From assembly GCA_002633005.1 (NCBI GenBank), contig NMRA01000013.1, positions 261,498 through 325,497 on the forward strand: DNA of 64,000 nucleotides, in the 5' to 3' direction. This document shows, in pieces, positions 48,401 to 59,887 of this stretch. The translations under genes were made by a program, and so were the position numbers. The notes under the pieces are model-generated. The model was not told the DNA's origin, did no database searches, and worked only from the letters and a program-made list of their open reading frames with translations. Origin of the DNA: Phoronis australis. Taxonomy: Eukaryota; Phoronida; Phoronidae. Within the stretch, counting starts at the first letter, position 1. Every line of letters starts with the position of its first letter.

Positions 48401-51400
48401 CTATTTTTGGTGTAGAAATTTTGCCATCAAGCTTCAATACTATTCGGAAATTTGCCATGTTTTCACATTCCTATGGATTAAACATATAAACAGTGCTGCA
48501 ATCGCGTGACTGGTGAATCAGAATGGTAATTTTTGTGGCGAATATGTAACCTTTATTTACGTAGCAACCAAGTGTTAACAAATGAGTTAACATCCTTTTC
48601 TAAGCAAGGTCAAAGGTCACGTAGGCGACTGACTGATGCTGTTGTAGGGCTGTGTTGATTTATTCTTCACGATGTTTGGAAAAAATCCAAATTACGTTTT
48701 CTGCCAAGAACTGATTTTAATTGCTTTCGTTTTAAAGTTCGTCTTTGGATAATTTAGCCCGGCAAAGGTTCGAGAACCTGTTTCCAGCGTTTTGAATCAC
48801 CAAACTCCAGTAAAATAACGTACTTTAATCCGCCGATTTGCTTGAAATATAAGACGCTTATTGTCCCGTGATACTGTATTGTTGCAAGCTGTCGATATTC
48901 ACTTTCTGATAAGAGAACGCTCTTACACAAGAATCAAGACAATCATTAAAAATTCTCGCTTTACAAATTTAAAATTGTAACTGTAACTAGCCATGTCAAA
49001 TTTTAGTTTGACAGTATTATAAGAATGGGCACTATGCTTTTGAATTTCATTCAAGACGTTTGTGATCTTAATGGCGATTTGTAGGATAATTTTTGTCCAA
49101 AAAGGAAATGCTACCAATTTATTCCTCATATGAGTACTTTCTTGTGACAAAATATTCAATTAATAATGGTGACCAGAGCGTTATGCGCTGCCTTTTCTTA
49201 CAATGTTCAGTTAAGCGTACCATTTTGCCATCACCAAAACATACTCAGATACGAGATTTTGAAAGTTTTGCTTCATTGTTAATAATTTCCATATTGTGAC
49301 AAGTATATCTAGAACTGTACGTACCATTTTCACGAATATTGAAAGGAGTTAACTAATCATTAAAAATTTTCATTCACTGTTAATTGCTACACAAATTGCA
49401 TGATTACTGGCGGTTGGATGGACACATCTCTAATAATGATTTTCGTGATGGAAACGAATTGTGCATTTTGTGCTATTTTAATGTTTTTATCGTATTGTGT
49501 TCTCACATGTGTGACATTTGTTAACTTTAAAATTACACTGCAAGGCTGCAAATTTTTATTTTTGAAAAACAAAACAGGTCGTTTAGTTTTTAAATTTGAT
49601 AGGCAAATCCGAATATTTAACTTCGTTCATCTTTTACTTATTAGCATTTTTTGTCTACTTTTGAGTGAGTAGAACGATACTCTGTAGATAAAAAGATTAT
49701 TGTTTAGTCAATGGACACAATATGACCTTTTTCATGAAGTTACGTCGGGGAAGGATTTGTACTACGTTGTAGCAGTAACGTAGGTGAATTGTAGTAATTA
49801 TAACGATAGTGAAATATTAAAAAAATCTGGGAATGTATTCTTGTCTTGCCTAAACTGCTTTCAAAACTATTGCTGAATAAATGATGCTCATATGAGGACA
49901 GTTTCGAAACGAGAACACACAAAATTTTCAAAGCACTGTATTACAAAGTAGATGATCGGTTAATATAAAACATCTGATCAGCAATTTGTTGCATGTATCT
50001 TTGACAGCTCTACAGTGCGTCATCTGATAACAACACTTGTCAACTTTTGGATTAATTGTATAATTTCGTTTTCTGACATAGGTCACTTGTTGGCGGGAAA
50101 AGTTCAAACTTTGACATGGGCGGCGCACCATAGGGGCCTGGAGGGGCTATAGCCTCCACTTTTTTAGTGCTGCGCCGCCCATGGTCTATAGTCGGTGTAT
50201 CACAGGGGGGCTTTAGCACCCCATTTTTTCAGTGCTGTGCCGCCCATGTTTGGAGTTTACAGTTTGAGATTGTGTTTTGCGTTTTGAATACCCGCAAACT
50301 CTTGCTAACGTGATCGATGGGAGATTTTTCGTCGGCTTACGGTCAACATTTTTAAGCTTTTGGATTCTCTGTGTTGAATAATACATGTCCGAAAATGCAC
50401 AAACTTTACGACACACTTGAATCATTGCTCTATGCTACTATTGTAAACATGGTGTTGCTGTTGTTAGCGTTTATCTTTCGTGGTAATTAATTTCCAAAAT
50501 TTCTTAAGTATGAAATCATTAGTTTACTATTTATATATTCATGTATATACTTCTTTTAAATGTCTGCCTATTAGCCTGGACCGAATTGGAAACCAGTGCT
50601 GCAATCACTGAACATTTTGGAACCAGTATAAATACATGTTCACGTACGTCATTGGGTCAGCTTATCTAAAACAACTTGACACCGTAACCTGGCTAACGAG
50701 CATCAAACCCCAAGTACAAATCCCCAGACCCACATTCTTAAACTCCAGGTGACCAGTTGCATGGAACATTAAAATAGGGGTTCAACTATGTTCCCTAAAT
50801 CTGAGCATGCGTGTCTTCTATCACTTTGTCTTTATTACGAGCTGTTCTTTTTGCACTATTTTCCAATATGTTCGAAAACTGCACCCTTTTCATGCAACTC
50901 CCCTAAGTTAAGATTAATTCCATATTTATTGTATTGGAAATTCAACGTAGAATTCACTCTCTGTGTGGTGTGCCAAAACTAAAATTTGCTTTAGTACTGA
51001 CGACAGGTGGCATTTGAGTTCCCTGTTTTCACAAATGCGGTGAAAAGTTAAGGAACATAGTTGAGCCCCTATTTAAGTATGTTTCGTGCAACCGGCAGGA
51101 CTAGTCCCAGGGTATGGGGTTTAGTAACCGGGTATGGAGCGCATTTCCCGTGTGTGGGATTTCGAGTCTCTAATATGGGAACTTGTGCCGCGGGCCTGGT
51201 GATTTCTTCTCCGGAACTGGAGTTCAGGGGATCATTGCTGGAATTTAGAGGCATGGCCATGGAATCATTTCTATCCCGTGGTTTCGTGCCTCTCACTCTG
51301 TATATAGCTTTTTGCCTGGTGGTAGCAAGGTTGTTGCTTCTTAAAATTTACCGCGCTATAGGTATACTGCGAATCACCACATTGCTATTTACTGTTCCCC

Positions 51401-54400
51401 ACCACACTGAAGCACATTGTCCGAACAATGACCTGAAAGTGGCCGGATAAGGCAATTATCGTGTCGTCTTTTGCTTTTACACAATTCGTAGTGTTTGCAA
51501 GCTATGACGCAATTTTGGTTGGCTCTCAGTGTTTACACGAATACTCGAGTGGTTTGATCCATGTTTCAGTGGAAAAGTAACAAAACACTCGCACCCGATC
51601 GGGAATGGGCGAGATTTGAAGCATTAACTGTTGTACAGAAGCAAGTTTTAAAGCCCCATGCGGGGCGTGATTGGAAACCATTGTCTTGTTTCATATTTTG
51701 ATGTGAAATTAATACCGCGAGTTAGCCTTCCTTACTGCACACTCAACCGTGAACCCCTTCAACAGGAAGTTTTACCGCTGCTTACTACACGTGTTGGTAT
51801 TTTCCAGTTTTAAGTTTTCTATTTCGATTTGACCCGATTAGCGTTGTACTACTTTTTATTTCTCCTATGCTTGTTTGAAGAGGTCATTGCTATCAAATGG
51901 ATTCAGTTTTTTTAGGTCATATTGCATAGGCGGCGAAGCACTGAAAAAAAGTGGGGATATAGCGCCCCGCCCCCCCGGCCCCTAGCCCCCTACGATGCAT
52001 AGCCCATATATTTAAGTGTACTTCTCTAAACGGAATGCGCATGCTTCACGTATCTTAAAATAGGCCATTCATTGATTGCAATGTAATGAAATTTATTTTC
52101 AGGAGCGACACCAGGTCGCAGGACTGGGACGACGAAGTGGTTTGATGTAAAGAAAGGCTACGGGTTTATCACTCCGCACGATGACGAAACTGACGTGTTT
52201 GTCCATCAGGTATCAAATCTTTCCAGTTTTAAGCTTGTGAAGCCAAGCTCACTCGTTGCCATTTATTTGTGTGATGTAATGTTACGTATTAGTGTCGGGG
52301 TGCGTTCCGTAGGCGTGAAAAACTCGCGCAAAACAAGATCACATAATAGCATGTAAAACCACGCAAGTGAAAGGTGACAGCTATTGAAGTGATTGGCGGT
52401 GAAGTGGGAATGTTTAATTAAAGGATAGAATTTACTGGTTCTGTTCCATAATCACGGCAGGTTTCTCGTCGCAAATAGGCCTACTTAGCGAATGTCTTGA
52501 ATCTAGGGAAAGCAGTCCTTCATTTACGATGAGTGCAGCTAACTACAGCATAGGGCCCACCTCGCGCAGTCACGGGGTCCTTCGTAAAATTTGGGAAAAG
52601 GTTATAGCTAGGGAGGATTGGTGATTAGGTCAAAGTTGGTGATATCCGAGGTAATGGTGGCGGTTTTTTTTTTGGGGGGGGGGTATTTTGACGACGGGGG
52701 AAGGGGACGGTGTGGCAATTTGTGACTTCCGGGGGCCTGATATTTTATATGGGCACCAGGTTTCTCAGGCTCAGAGCCCGGGGAATCCTTAATGCTATTC
52801 TGAAAGGTGTATGTGCAGACAGAGCCAATACGAATGGAGTTGTAAGAATTATATGAATATTTTCTCACACATCTGTGAAAGTGAAGGGAATTAATTTTTA
52901 TTCGATGCAGCGCAAATAAATTGCTCAAAATCCTTTGTGTGAGGCTGACTTTATGCGAGTTTGTCTTTTTGTTTTTGCATATGATATATAAATATAAAAT
53001 CACGCAAAATAGCCAATATATTAGTTTCTAGGGCGACTAAAAATCAAGGTGCATAGTGTTGAATGGCATCTTTTTGACCAATTAGAAGCTGACCAAGAAC
53101 TGTACGACTTCATCACTCTACTTGGCTGGCAGTGAAGTGTTACGGCCAATAACGCCTGCGGTCAGTGATCTCTTGCACTTCCCGTACAAACAATGATAAT
53201 GGCTTATTTTGCCCTCACTTGCGTAAGCTATTGCGCTGTTATTTTCTTACCATCTGCTGACACAGGTTAACTTCTGACGCCGATTGGTTATTATTCACCA
53301 ATCAGAGCTATTGTCTCAGCTGCCTAACCTCATGCATCCCGTTGATCAGGGTAGAGTTCAATAGTTGTCTTGGGGCGAGAAATCCAGCCAAACGCACGTG
53401 CTCTCATTGAAAATACGGCAACATCTCGCGAAATCTCGTGATGTCTTGCTTGTCTAGCGAGGCACTAACGTCAATGAACTCGACCGAGGCCAACGTGAAG
53501 CTGCTCACTGTCGGCATGCGCATTATATAAGAAAAACTCTTTGATTGACATATCACGACATCTTTGGTCGTCAAAGAGCAATCTATCCCTGGTATTACGT
53601 AAGCATCAAACAGCGCCGCCAATCTCTCGGAGAGGTGTCGTGTTTTTATTTGTTGTGCGCCTGTTTTCAAGTTATTTTGCAGTTGTTTGTTTCGTTAGTT
53701 GCATGCCTGCACTTCAGAAGTCATTACTGGGAAAATTAAAGGTATATCGAGCGCTGTTTAGGTAATATTACTTTTGCCTTGGGACATTCCGTTTCACACA
53801 ATGGCGAGTGTCGAATATTTTAATTTAATTTTCCCTTGGTTACTAAAAATCTCGTTGGGAAATAAAGCAAGTTAACGCTGGGGCAACTTGTCACATGTAA
53901 GTTACAACTTATCCCACCTCAACGATGTAGGTTAACTTGTTCTAGGATAACTTGTCCCAGCGCAAGTTAGCGTGGATACAAATCTGCAGACAGTGTGAAA
54001 GAAACTGTCAACTGTGCGATTGCTCACAGGAGTGTATAATCATTTTTGCTATATAGTTGTCACATGGTGCTGGGTATGCAGTGTGCACGCTCGGCTGCAT
54101 GAGGACAAGTTGCTCTAGAGCATCATGTTCCAGCCTTCCAGGGTAACTCGTAGCGCCACAGTACGAGAGTTCACAGTACGATCACGATTCATTTATTTAA
54201 GATGGTCGTCAGTTGTGACTATGGAGTCTCGTTAGAAACGAAAAGTAGACATATGTTTTTGTGAATAAAATTATTTCCACAGTTCAAAGCGTCACGCATA
54301 TGCTTGATCACTAACGAATTGTCAGTTCTTGTTATGCCTTGTAATCTCTTCTCTAGTAGTTGGCAACACATTGAGACTAGTTACATTTTTTGCAAAAGGT

Positions 54401-57400
54401 GGCCAGAGTAATTATTGGTGCTTTATCTGGGTGAATGCCTCCTGAAAGTTGACGACTGAGACCCTTGCCTACATAAAAATAATTGCAGGCGGTCTTGTAC
54501 ACGTACTGAACGTGAGCAGGCCGCGTGGGTGGGCCCATTGCACTGATCACCCAGAACCATTTTTATGCTTTATTGATATATAGTTAAAACCGATCTGAGC
54601 AGCTAGATCCGACTCAAAGGTCTAGCAGTGGGCCCCAGGTGGGACTCGAACACACGACCTTGAGTAAAGGAAGCGGACACCTATCGCACTTGGCCACACT
54701 GCCTCCTCCTCGCCGCGTTCTGTGCCTTTTTACAGTTCTTAAGGCAGTCACCCAATATCTTTTAAAAAAACAACGTAAAACAAGTACTTAAGGAATAAAA
54801 TTCAGACTAAAACAACGAAAGGTTGCTGGAGAGAATAGTCGACCATTAATAGTCAACTTTGTGGTGCTTTCTGTCCTAACACAACGAAATCGTCCCTTTT
54901 CTTTCGACATTTCCGTCCTGTTTACGCCCTAAACGTGTCAGCCCTAACAAACTGGTCCCACAATGTCTTTGCCATGTTGGGCCAAACCAGCATAGTTGGC
55001 TCTGGTCTGCACCCCGACTCATTTGAAACCAGGTCGTGCATCACTTGTTAAAAAAGCACCTGGCAGCGTCAGTTTTAGCCGAGGTCTCGCAAAAAGATCC
55101 GCACCGCCTTTGCTCATCGCACATGAATTTTTTTGGAAAACGAACAACTAAAATACCACACCACTGCTTCAAAAAGTACTTCCCAAACCAGCATGCTTTT
55201 GGCTTTAGCAAATGATTTCTAACACTGGTCCCCCAGAACTAAAGTGACCCACAATTGAAAGGTTGGGGTTTTTTGACGCCTTTTCGTTGTCGATGCATTG
55301 AAAGATTCGTTTGGGGTTGAAAATCATTTTCTATCATTGTATAAAAACTGTTCCAGTTGTGGTTATAGTAACTTAGTCGTATGAAGAAGTTGTATAACAA
55401 ACGGAAGTTTATTTAGAAATGTTTTAGGAACATTTATCATAGTGAATGTTTTGCAGTTCAAAGCGGTCAGACATTCATTCTAAATACACGTTTAAGGCAA
55501 ACTCAACTGAGAATCGAGATCTTTTAATCGCAGCAAGTGTGTTTTGATGTGAGATGCTCTTCCCTTCACAAACAGTGAGCCATTGAATTAGTTTTGTACT
55601 TTAAGCGTCCTCAAATTTTTAGCGTGGGAGTCCAGTTCACCAAAGTTATTGTGCCCCGAGATTGAATTATTACAATGGACGTTACTCTACACCGCACACC
55701 AAGGCTGGTATATACCTCCCTGTCAAAAACATTTACTCATAGTATTTTTGAGGTCACCCATTTTGCAACGCATAGTACGTGTATGTTTGGCGAGGCCGAA
55801 CGGTCACTTTGTGTCAACATATCCCATTGAGTAAAATAATCAAGTTCTGAATATGAAACCAGGAGAACCGTTGTTTGGCGTCTGTGAAAGCAGGGCAATA
55901 AAACTTTAAGACAGAAGTTGGTCCTTGAGATCTTAGGCTGTTTGCAGTTTTTAAATCATAGGTTGAAATTTTGAAAAATAATGAAAAGTCAACGGAATAT
56001 TATCAAATGAACCTGATTGGTTTTATCATCAGATGGTGTACGCCCGTCATCTCTGCTAGACTTTAGATTTGTTTCTTACACGTGTTCGCGTCATCAAGAA
56101 GAGTACATAACTGCTCTTTAACTAATAGTATCAAAATCGGCCAATGTAATTGCTCACAATTTTGGGCGCACCAGGTTTGCTGCCGAAGCCCTTGTCAGGG
56201 ATTCTGTAGTCGCAAGCGCCATCTTTTGTTTGTAGGCGCTCCCCCATGTTTGACCCAGCTGTCGTTTCCCGTTTTTTTCCGTCTTCGTTCATAGATGTGG
56301 GTGTGTATTACCTTCATCTCTGTCCGGATGTCCGGCGTTCGCCTCTCTGTGTCTCAAACCTTAGTGGATCTTCTTGAAAATTTGCGGGCTGATGTGTCTG
56401 TCCATGGGTGGATAGGCGCGCGCAAATTTTCGGGCGTCTTACTTAAAGATTCACTTTCCGATTCATTTTAGTTAAAAACGTTATAAAACGGATTTAACCA
56501 AGTTATTTCGATTCAAACTTAAACCCAAATAATTCTCATGCAAAACAACTTCAAATGATTTCAAACTAATTGAATTTAATATGTTTTTTTAAGTTTAATT
56601 TGGTGCAACTAACGCATGTGTTATGAGGTTTCCGCTTTGCAATAAAAGACGTGTTAAAATGAATAATAAAATAAAGAGGCAAACACAAACAGCGCTGAAA
56701 ATGGTTCTATTTTGGTGATGTCTTTCTATTGACGAAACTTTTTTTAAATTGGTGTATGTAAAGAAAAGAATACCTTTAAGTCTCGAACCCAGTTAGAACT
56801 TGAGTCTACTTGTGAGGATACCTGGCACCCATTGCACTATACACTATTTCCATTGGATTGCTTATCAGTAAAATGCAGACATTCCGATTGATTGGAAAGT
56901 AAAATTCGGACCATGCTATTGGTTGATGGTGAGAAGTGCATGAATATACTGTCCTATGTTATGTGAAATTCCTTGGTGTCTTGCTGCTTATTTAACAAAA
57001 TACACTAAATCGATGCACGCATGCTCATGTTTTGTGACACGCAAGACGTGAAATGAAACAAAATGTTTCACTATACTTCTATGGCGCATGCCCGGACCAT
57101 ACTGCACGTCCAAACCGAAGTATGCACACTGACTGGATTCTTCCTCATACGAAATTGATTGCGGCTTGGCCCAAGCTGGGTGCCGACCACTGTCAACCGA
57201 TGTGTGCTGCTTTATAAAGTTTTAATCTGGACATCTCGTTGTAGAGCACCATTCAGATGTCTGGTTTCCGAAGCTTAGGTGAAAACGAGGAGGTAGAATT
57301 CGAGAGCAAAGTCTCTGACAAAGGAGATGGACGCGTAGAAGCCACAAAAGTGTTCTCGATAGGGGGCGGTGACTGCAAGGGTAGTGAGAGGCATCCCATG

Positions 57401-59195
57401 TCAAGAAGGAAATTTAGACGAATCAGGTATCGCCGTTTTACTGAGACAGTTGGGTAGCATGAATGGAGGAGGCACTAGCAGTTAACGGATGAATTCTCAA
57501 CTTTCGTGAAATCATACCACGTGTGACCAAAGGAAAAAACTTTTTAACTGTCCATTTTCAACTCATAAAGGTAGATATTTCTGAATATTCAAACACCTAG
57601 CAATTTGAATTCATGCATTAAAACGGCTCGCGATTTTACACAACCATGCAATCGCCATTTTGGTAATATTTCCGTTTTTGCTTTGAACAAGAATTTCAAA
57701 ACACCCTTTTAAACAAGCATATTTTCTTACTATCAATGCATAAGGAATGGCGTCTCATTTTTTTTTCTCAAACAAAAGAGATATCGACAAGTACCTTTTT
57801 GGAACAGAGCCCCAAGTCTTCAGTTTTGTTTGAAGATATGTTCGCTGTTGCAGGGGAAATAAAACATACAGGTATGCGAGAAGTCGTGCGCATTAACCCA
57901 AAATAATACATTCTATAAATGTGCGTCGATAACCAAAGGGCTTGAAATGGCCGATAAAGGTTTGCCACCTAATAGACAAACAACTAGCAACATTTTGCAC
58001 ATAAGTAATGCATTCAATGTGTTACTTATATATACAGCTATTATTATATGCTGCATGTGAAAAATTCCACGAACGTTGACGATTACCTTAATAACATCAC
58101 CCGGTTAATATTACTAGCGTTTTTGCTATTAGCTAACATGTTAGCAAAAACGCTAGTGATGTATTACGGCCAGCATGACCTACGGGTGAACAGGATAAGA
58201 CAGCAACTTGTTAAAGCAGCAACAAACCGCCTCCTTTCGAATGAACTAATTGTTGCTTCAGGTCACTTACCGCTATGAAATTGGTCTCGACTCGTTCCTT
58301 ACTCGGATGACATGTGATCAAGCTTGAATGAAATAACAGGTTGTGACAAGTCAACGTGTTGTACCTGGGTAAAGTTCAGTAATGCTTAGGACCTCGATAA
58401 AATCTACCCAAAATCACGTGCTCCCATTTAAAATATACGGCAATATCATACGTAATCTCACGAGGTTTTGGTTTTTAGCGTGGTCCTGGCATTTCTGAAC
58501 TCTACCCAGGTCTTAAGGAATAGCCAAATGTCAGTTCTGTCCAAGCCCAGAAGTCACACCTGTTTTATCTAAGGAATGATTTGAGATCAGTTCCGCGATC
58601 TGCAACGGTAAATCTGCTAAATCAGTTTTTCCACGGAAAGCGAGTTTATGGTCGCCTTAAGTAATCAGCGTGTTCTCCACAATACACGGCGTGAAATTAC
58701 TCACGAACGCGTCGTACAGTACAAGTACGTTGATTTGATATCATTGCCTTAAACGAGCATATTACGAGCCTACGATCAAAATCCGTCTCCCATACGACGC
58801 TAAGGATGGGCAGTAGTATTTAAGGTCTGGAAATTACCCTTACTCATCCCAGTTATGAGTTTTATTAGTGTTACTTGGTCAACAATATTTTACCCTTTGG
58901 AACCAGTGCAACATGAATAGTGCAAGGCATGCCAGGGTCTTTTGAGTTTTGAGGTCACTGTCATAAGGTACAAGGCGTTTTCTGTTTCAGATGTTACAAC
59001 TGTGGAGAACTTGGAAACCACGTAGCGTCGAAATGCCCACAAGGGCCATTGAAAAAAGTCTGTTATAACTGTAAGTCGGACGACCATTTGATCGCCGACT
59101 GTCCTTTGAAAAAAGCCAGTCAGGAACAGAGCAACTCAGGAAACGAAGGCAGTGACGTAAAGCCTGGTGCGCCTCCAGACGCGCAATCTACATAA
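45446..59195 (+). CDS. lin28: LIN-28 RNA-binding protein (4 exons)
   Basis: LIN-28 is an RNA-binding developmental-timing factor that blocks let-7 microRNA maturation and binds mRNAs, in cytoplasm and nucleus. Exons: 45446-45455, 52103-52209, 57245-57426, 58991-59195, with GT...AG borders and matching phases; 167 residues. The cold-shock domain covers about residues 11-83, with Trp16, RNP1 KGYGFI (21-26) and RNP2 VFVHQ (35-39), then [17 protein letters not shown] basic linker ([10 protein letters not shown]) leads to two CCHC knuckles: C101, C104, H110, C115 and C124, C127, H132, C137. The CSD-plus-two-knuckle order occurs only in LIN28 proteins. It is shorter than human LIN28A (209 residues) and closer in wording to insect and mollusc LIN-28. 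Exon 1 is tentative. Confidence 0.94.
46735..46842. repeat. CT-rich low-complexity tract (lin-28 intron 1)
   Basis: About 100 bp of TCTC, CCCT and similar. It produces the Leu/Ser/Pro-rich starts of the open frames at 46640 and 46713. Confidence 0.85.
46843..47210 (+). other. Open frame of unknown status in lin-28 intron 1
   Basis: The 165-codon frame 46713-47210 continues past the CT tract for about 120 codons to a stop. No domain recognised; no convincing splice context. Probably chance. Confidence 0.15.
47211..50114. other. lin-28 intron 1, nothing recognised
   Basis: AT-rich DNA with only short frames and no visible RNA gene or repeat with clear ends. Confidence 0.5.
50115..50183. mobile_element. 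~70-bp GC-rich nested foldback, copy 1
   Basis: CATGGGCGGCGCA (50115-50127) and its exact inverse (50171-50183) flank a second palindrome, GGAGGGGCTATAGCCTCC. About 69 bp in all. Confidence 0.85.
50196..50248. mobile_element. GC-rich foldback, partial copy 2
   Basis: GGGGGGCTTTAGCACCCC and TCAGTGCTGTGCCGCCCATG lie just after copy 1 in the same orientation; the left arm is degraded. Confidence 0.7.
51924..51998. mobile_element. GC-rich foldback, diverged copy 3
   Basis: GGCGGCGAAGCACTGAAAAA, then GTGGGGATATAGCGCCCC. The right arm is replaced by C-rich DNA. It ends about 105 bp before lin-28 exon 2. Confidence 0.7.
52103..52209 (+). CDS. lin28: lin-28 exon 2: first half of cold-shock domain
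   Basis: A 107-nt exon between TTTTCAG and [29 protein letters not shown] and then DETDVFVHQ. It holds both RNA-binding RNP motifs. Confidence 0.95.
52661..52684. repeat. Poly-T/poly-G run
   Basis: A run of T followed by a run of ten or so G in lin-28 intron 2; sequence length may be unreliable here. Confidence 0.8.
53347..53488 (+). mobile_element. MITE family CAGGGTAGA, copy 3 (lin-28 intron 2)
   Basis: CAGGGTAGAGTTCAATA to TGAACTCGACCG; the core CGCACGTGCTCTCATTGAAA is present. The right end is mutated. Confidence 0.82.
53868..53972. repeat. Short foldback repeat (lin-28 intron 2)
   Basis: CGCTGGGGCAACTTGTC near the left and AACTTGTCCCAGCG near the right are imperfect inverted copies about 60 bp apart. 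ACAAGTTA-like words recur between them. Confidence 0.6.
54481..54703 (-). mobile_element. tRNA-derived SINE, full-length copy (lin-28 intron 2)
   Basis: On the minus strand: GGCAGTGTGGCCAAGTGCGA (box A), GTTCGAGTCCC (box B), TCAATAAAGCATAAAAATGG, tail CAAGACCGCCTGCAATT. About 223 bp, the best-preserved copy. Confidence 0.88.
56292..56450 (+). repeat. Single unit of the intron-1 array family (lin-28 intron 2)
   Basis: CATCTCTGTCCGGATGTCCG, then CTCTGTGTCTCAAACC, then TTCTTGAAAATTTGCGGG and AAATTTTCGGGCG, resembling 980-1130 of the receptor intron array. Confidence 0.65.
57245..57426 (+). CDS. lin28: lin-28 exon 3: second half of cold-shock domain and basic linker
   Basis: A 182-nt exon, phase 0 in and phase 2 out. 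The acceptor is GTTGTAG, giving [20 protein letters not shown]. The nearer CAG at 57254-57256 would lose STIQ, which LIN-28 proteins have (SVIQ in fly). [20 protein letters not shown] follows. Confidence 0.94.
58113..58157. repeat. Perfect hairpin, 16-bp arms (lin-28 intron 3)
   Basis: ACTAGCGTTTTTGCTA (58113-58128) and its exact complement (58142-58157) around 13 bases. The centre also holds a 14-bp palindrome, GCTAACATGTTAGC. Confidence 0.92.
58365..58509 (+). mobile_element. MITE family CAGGGTAGA, copy 4 (lin-28 intron 3)
   Basis: CTGGGTAAAGTTCAGTA to TGAACTCTACCCAG, 145 bp, with the core ATCACGTGCTCCCATTTAAA. Confidence 0.85.
58991..59195 (+). CDS. lin28: lin-28 exon 4: two CCHC zinc knuckles and stop
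   Basis: A 205-nt exon after [25 protein letters not shown] and [14 protein letters not shown] are the knuckles. A short polar tail ends in TAA at 59193-59195. The first knuckle has five residues before His, as in fly LIN-28. Confidence 0.96.
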
Positions 59196-59220
59196 CGCCA
59201 GGACGCACCAGAAACAGTAT

Positions 59221-59228
59221 CTCAGGGT
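59221..59228 (+). promoter_or_regulatory. lin-4/miR-125 seed match in lin-28 3' UTR
   Basis: CTCAGGG (59221-59227), 26 nt after the stop codon, is the exact complement of miR-125/lin-4 bases 2-8; the T before it also pairs with base 9. A known repressor of lin-28 in nematodes and vertebrates. The base after the site is T, so it is a 7mer rather than an 8mer. Confidence 0.6.
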
Positions 59229-59881
59229 TAAAGACTATTGTTTATGTCGTCACTTGTGTTGTGAACAACATGGATGTATATATTTGTGTTTTGATTCATT
59301 TTGAAGCGCCAAGTTGATTCTACTAAGATACCGATCCATTTTCATGTTTTACCTGTTTGGTAACCCAGTTACCACGTGGCGTAACGGGAGTATTTGATTG
59401 ATTTGTTGAACATTAGACGCCACTGTGGTTGTCTGGTTGGCTGGAGCTGTCGAAGATGTGGATGTAAAATCTTCCTCACGTTCATGTCATGAAATTGACT
59501 AACCTAAATGACAGTATTATTTCTGAAAATGGAAAATAATTCACTTAATTTACACCTTCGGAACGAAAGGAATGTTACCCATGTCTTAGTTGTTTCCCGT
59601 GCAGTATTATTTCTTCAAAAATCACCTTTAATCATATACAAAGTAAGTTTTGCTGTAATTTCATTCGCAACAGTGCCCTCGAAAAATTAGCAGTGTTGTC
59701 TTTCCAATCAAGTCAATGTGTCATAAGGCCTTTTGGCTTTGATGATTCAACTTACAGTACATCGAACATTTTCTGACACTAGTTTTTTGTTTAGGATTAG
59801 CAAATTATTGAAGCATGTCAACACTGCATGTTTTATTTCAAAACTCAACAGTCTTTTAAGACTGCATTTCAGGAAATTAAA

Positions 59882-59887
59882 AATAAA
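59882..59887 (+). terminator. Possible lin-28 polyadenylation signal
   Basis: AATAAA, about 690 nt after the stop codon. It is the first one downstream in my reading. Confidence 0.45.
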
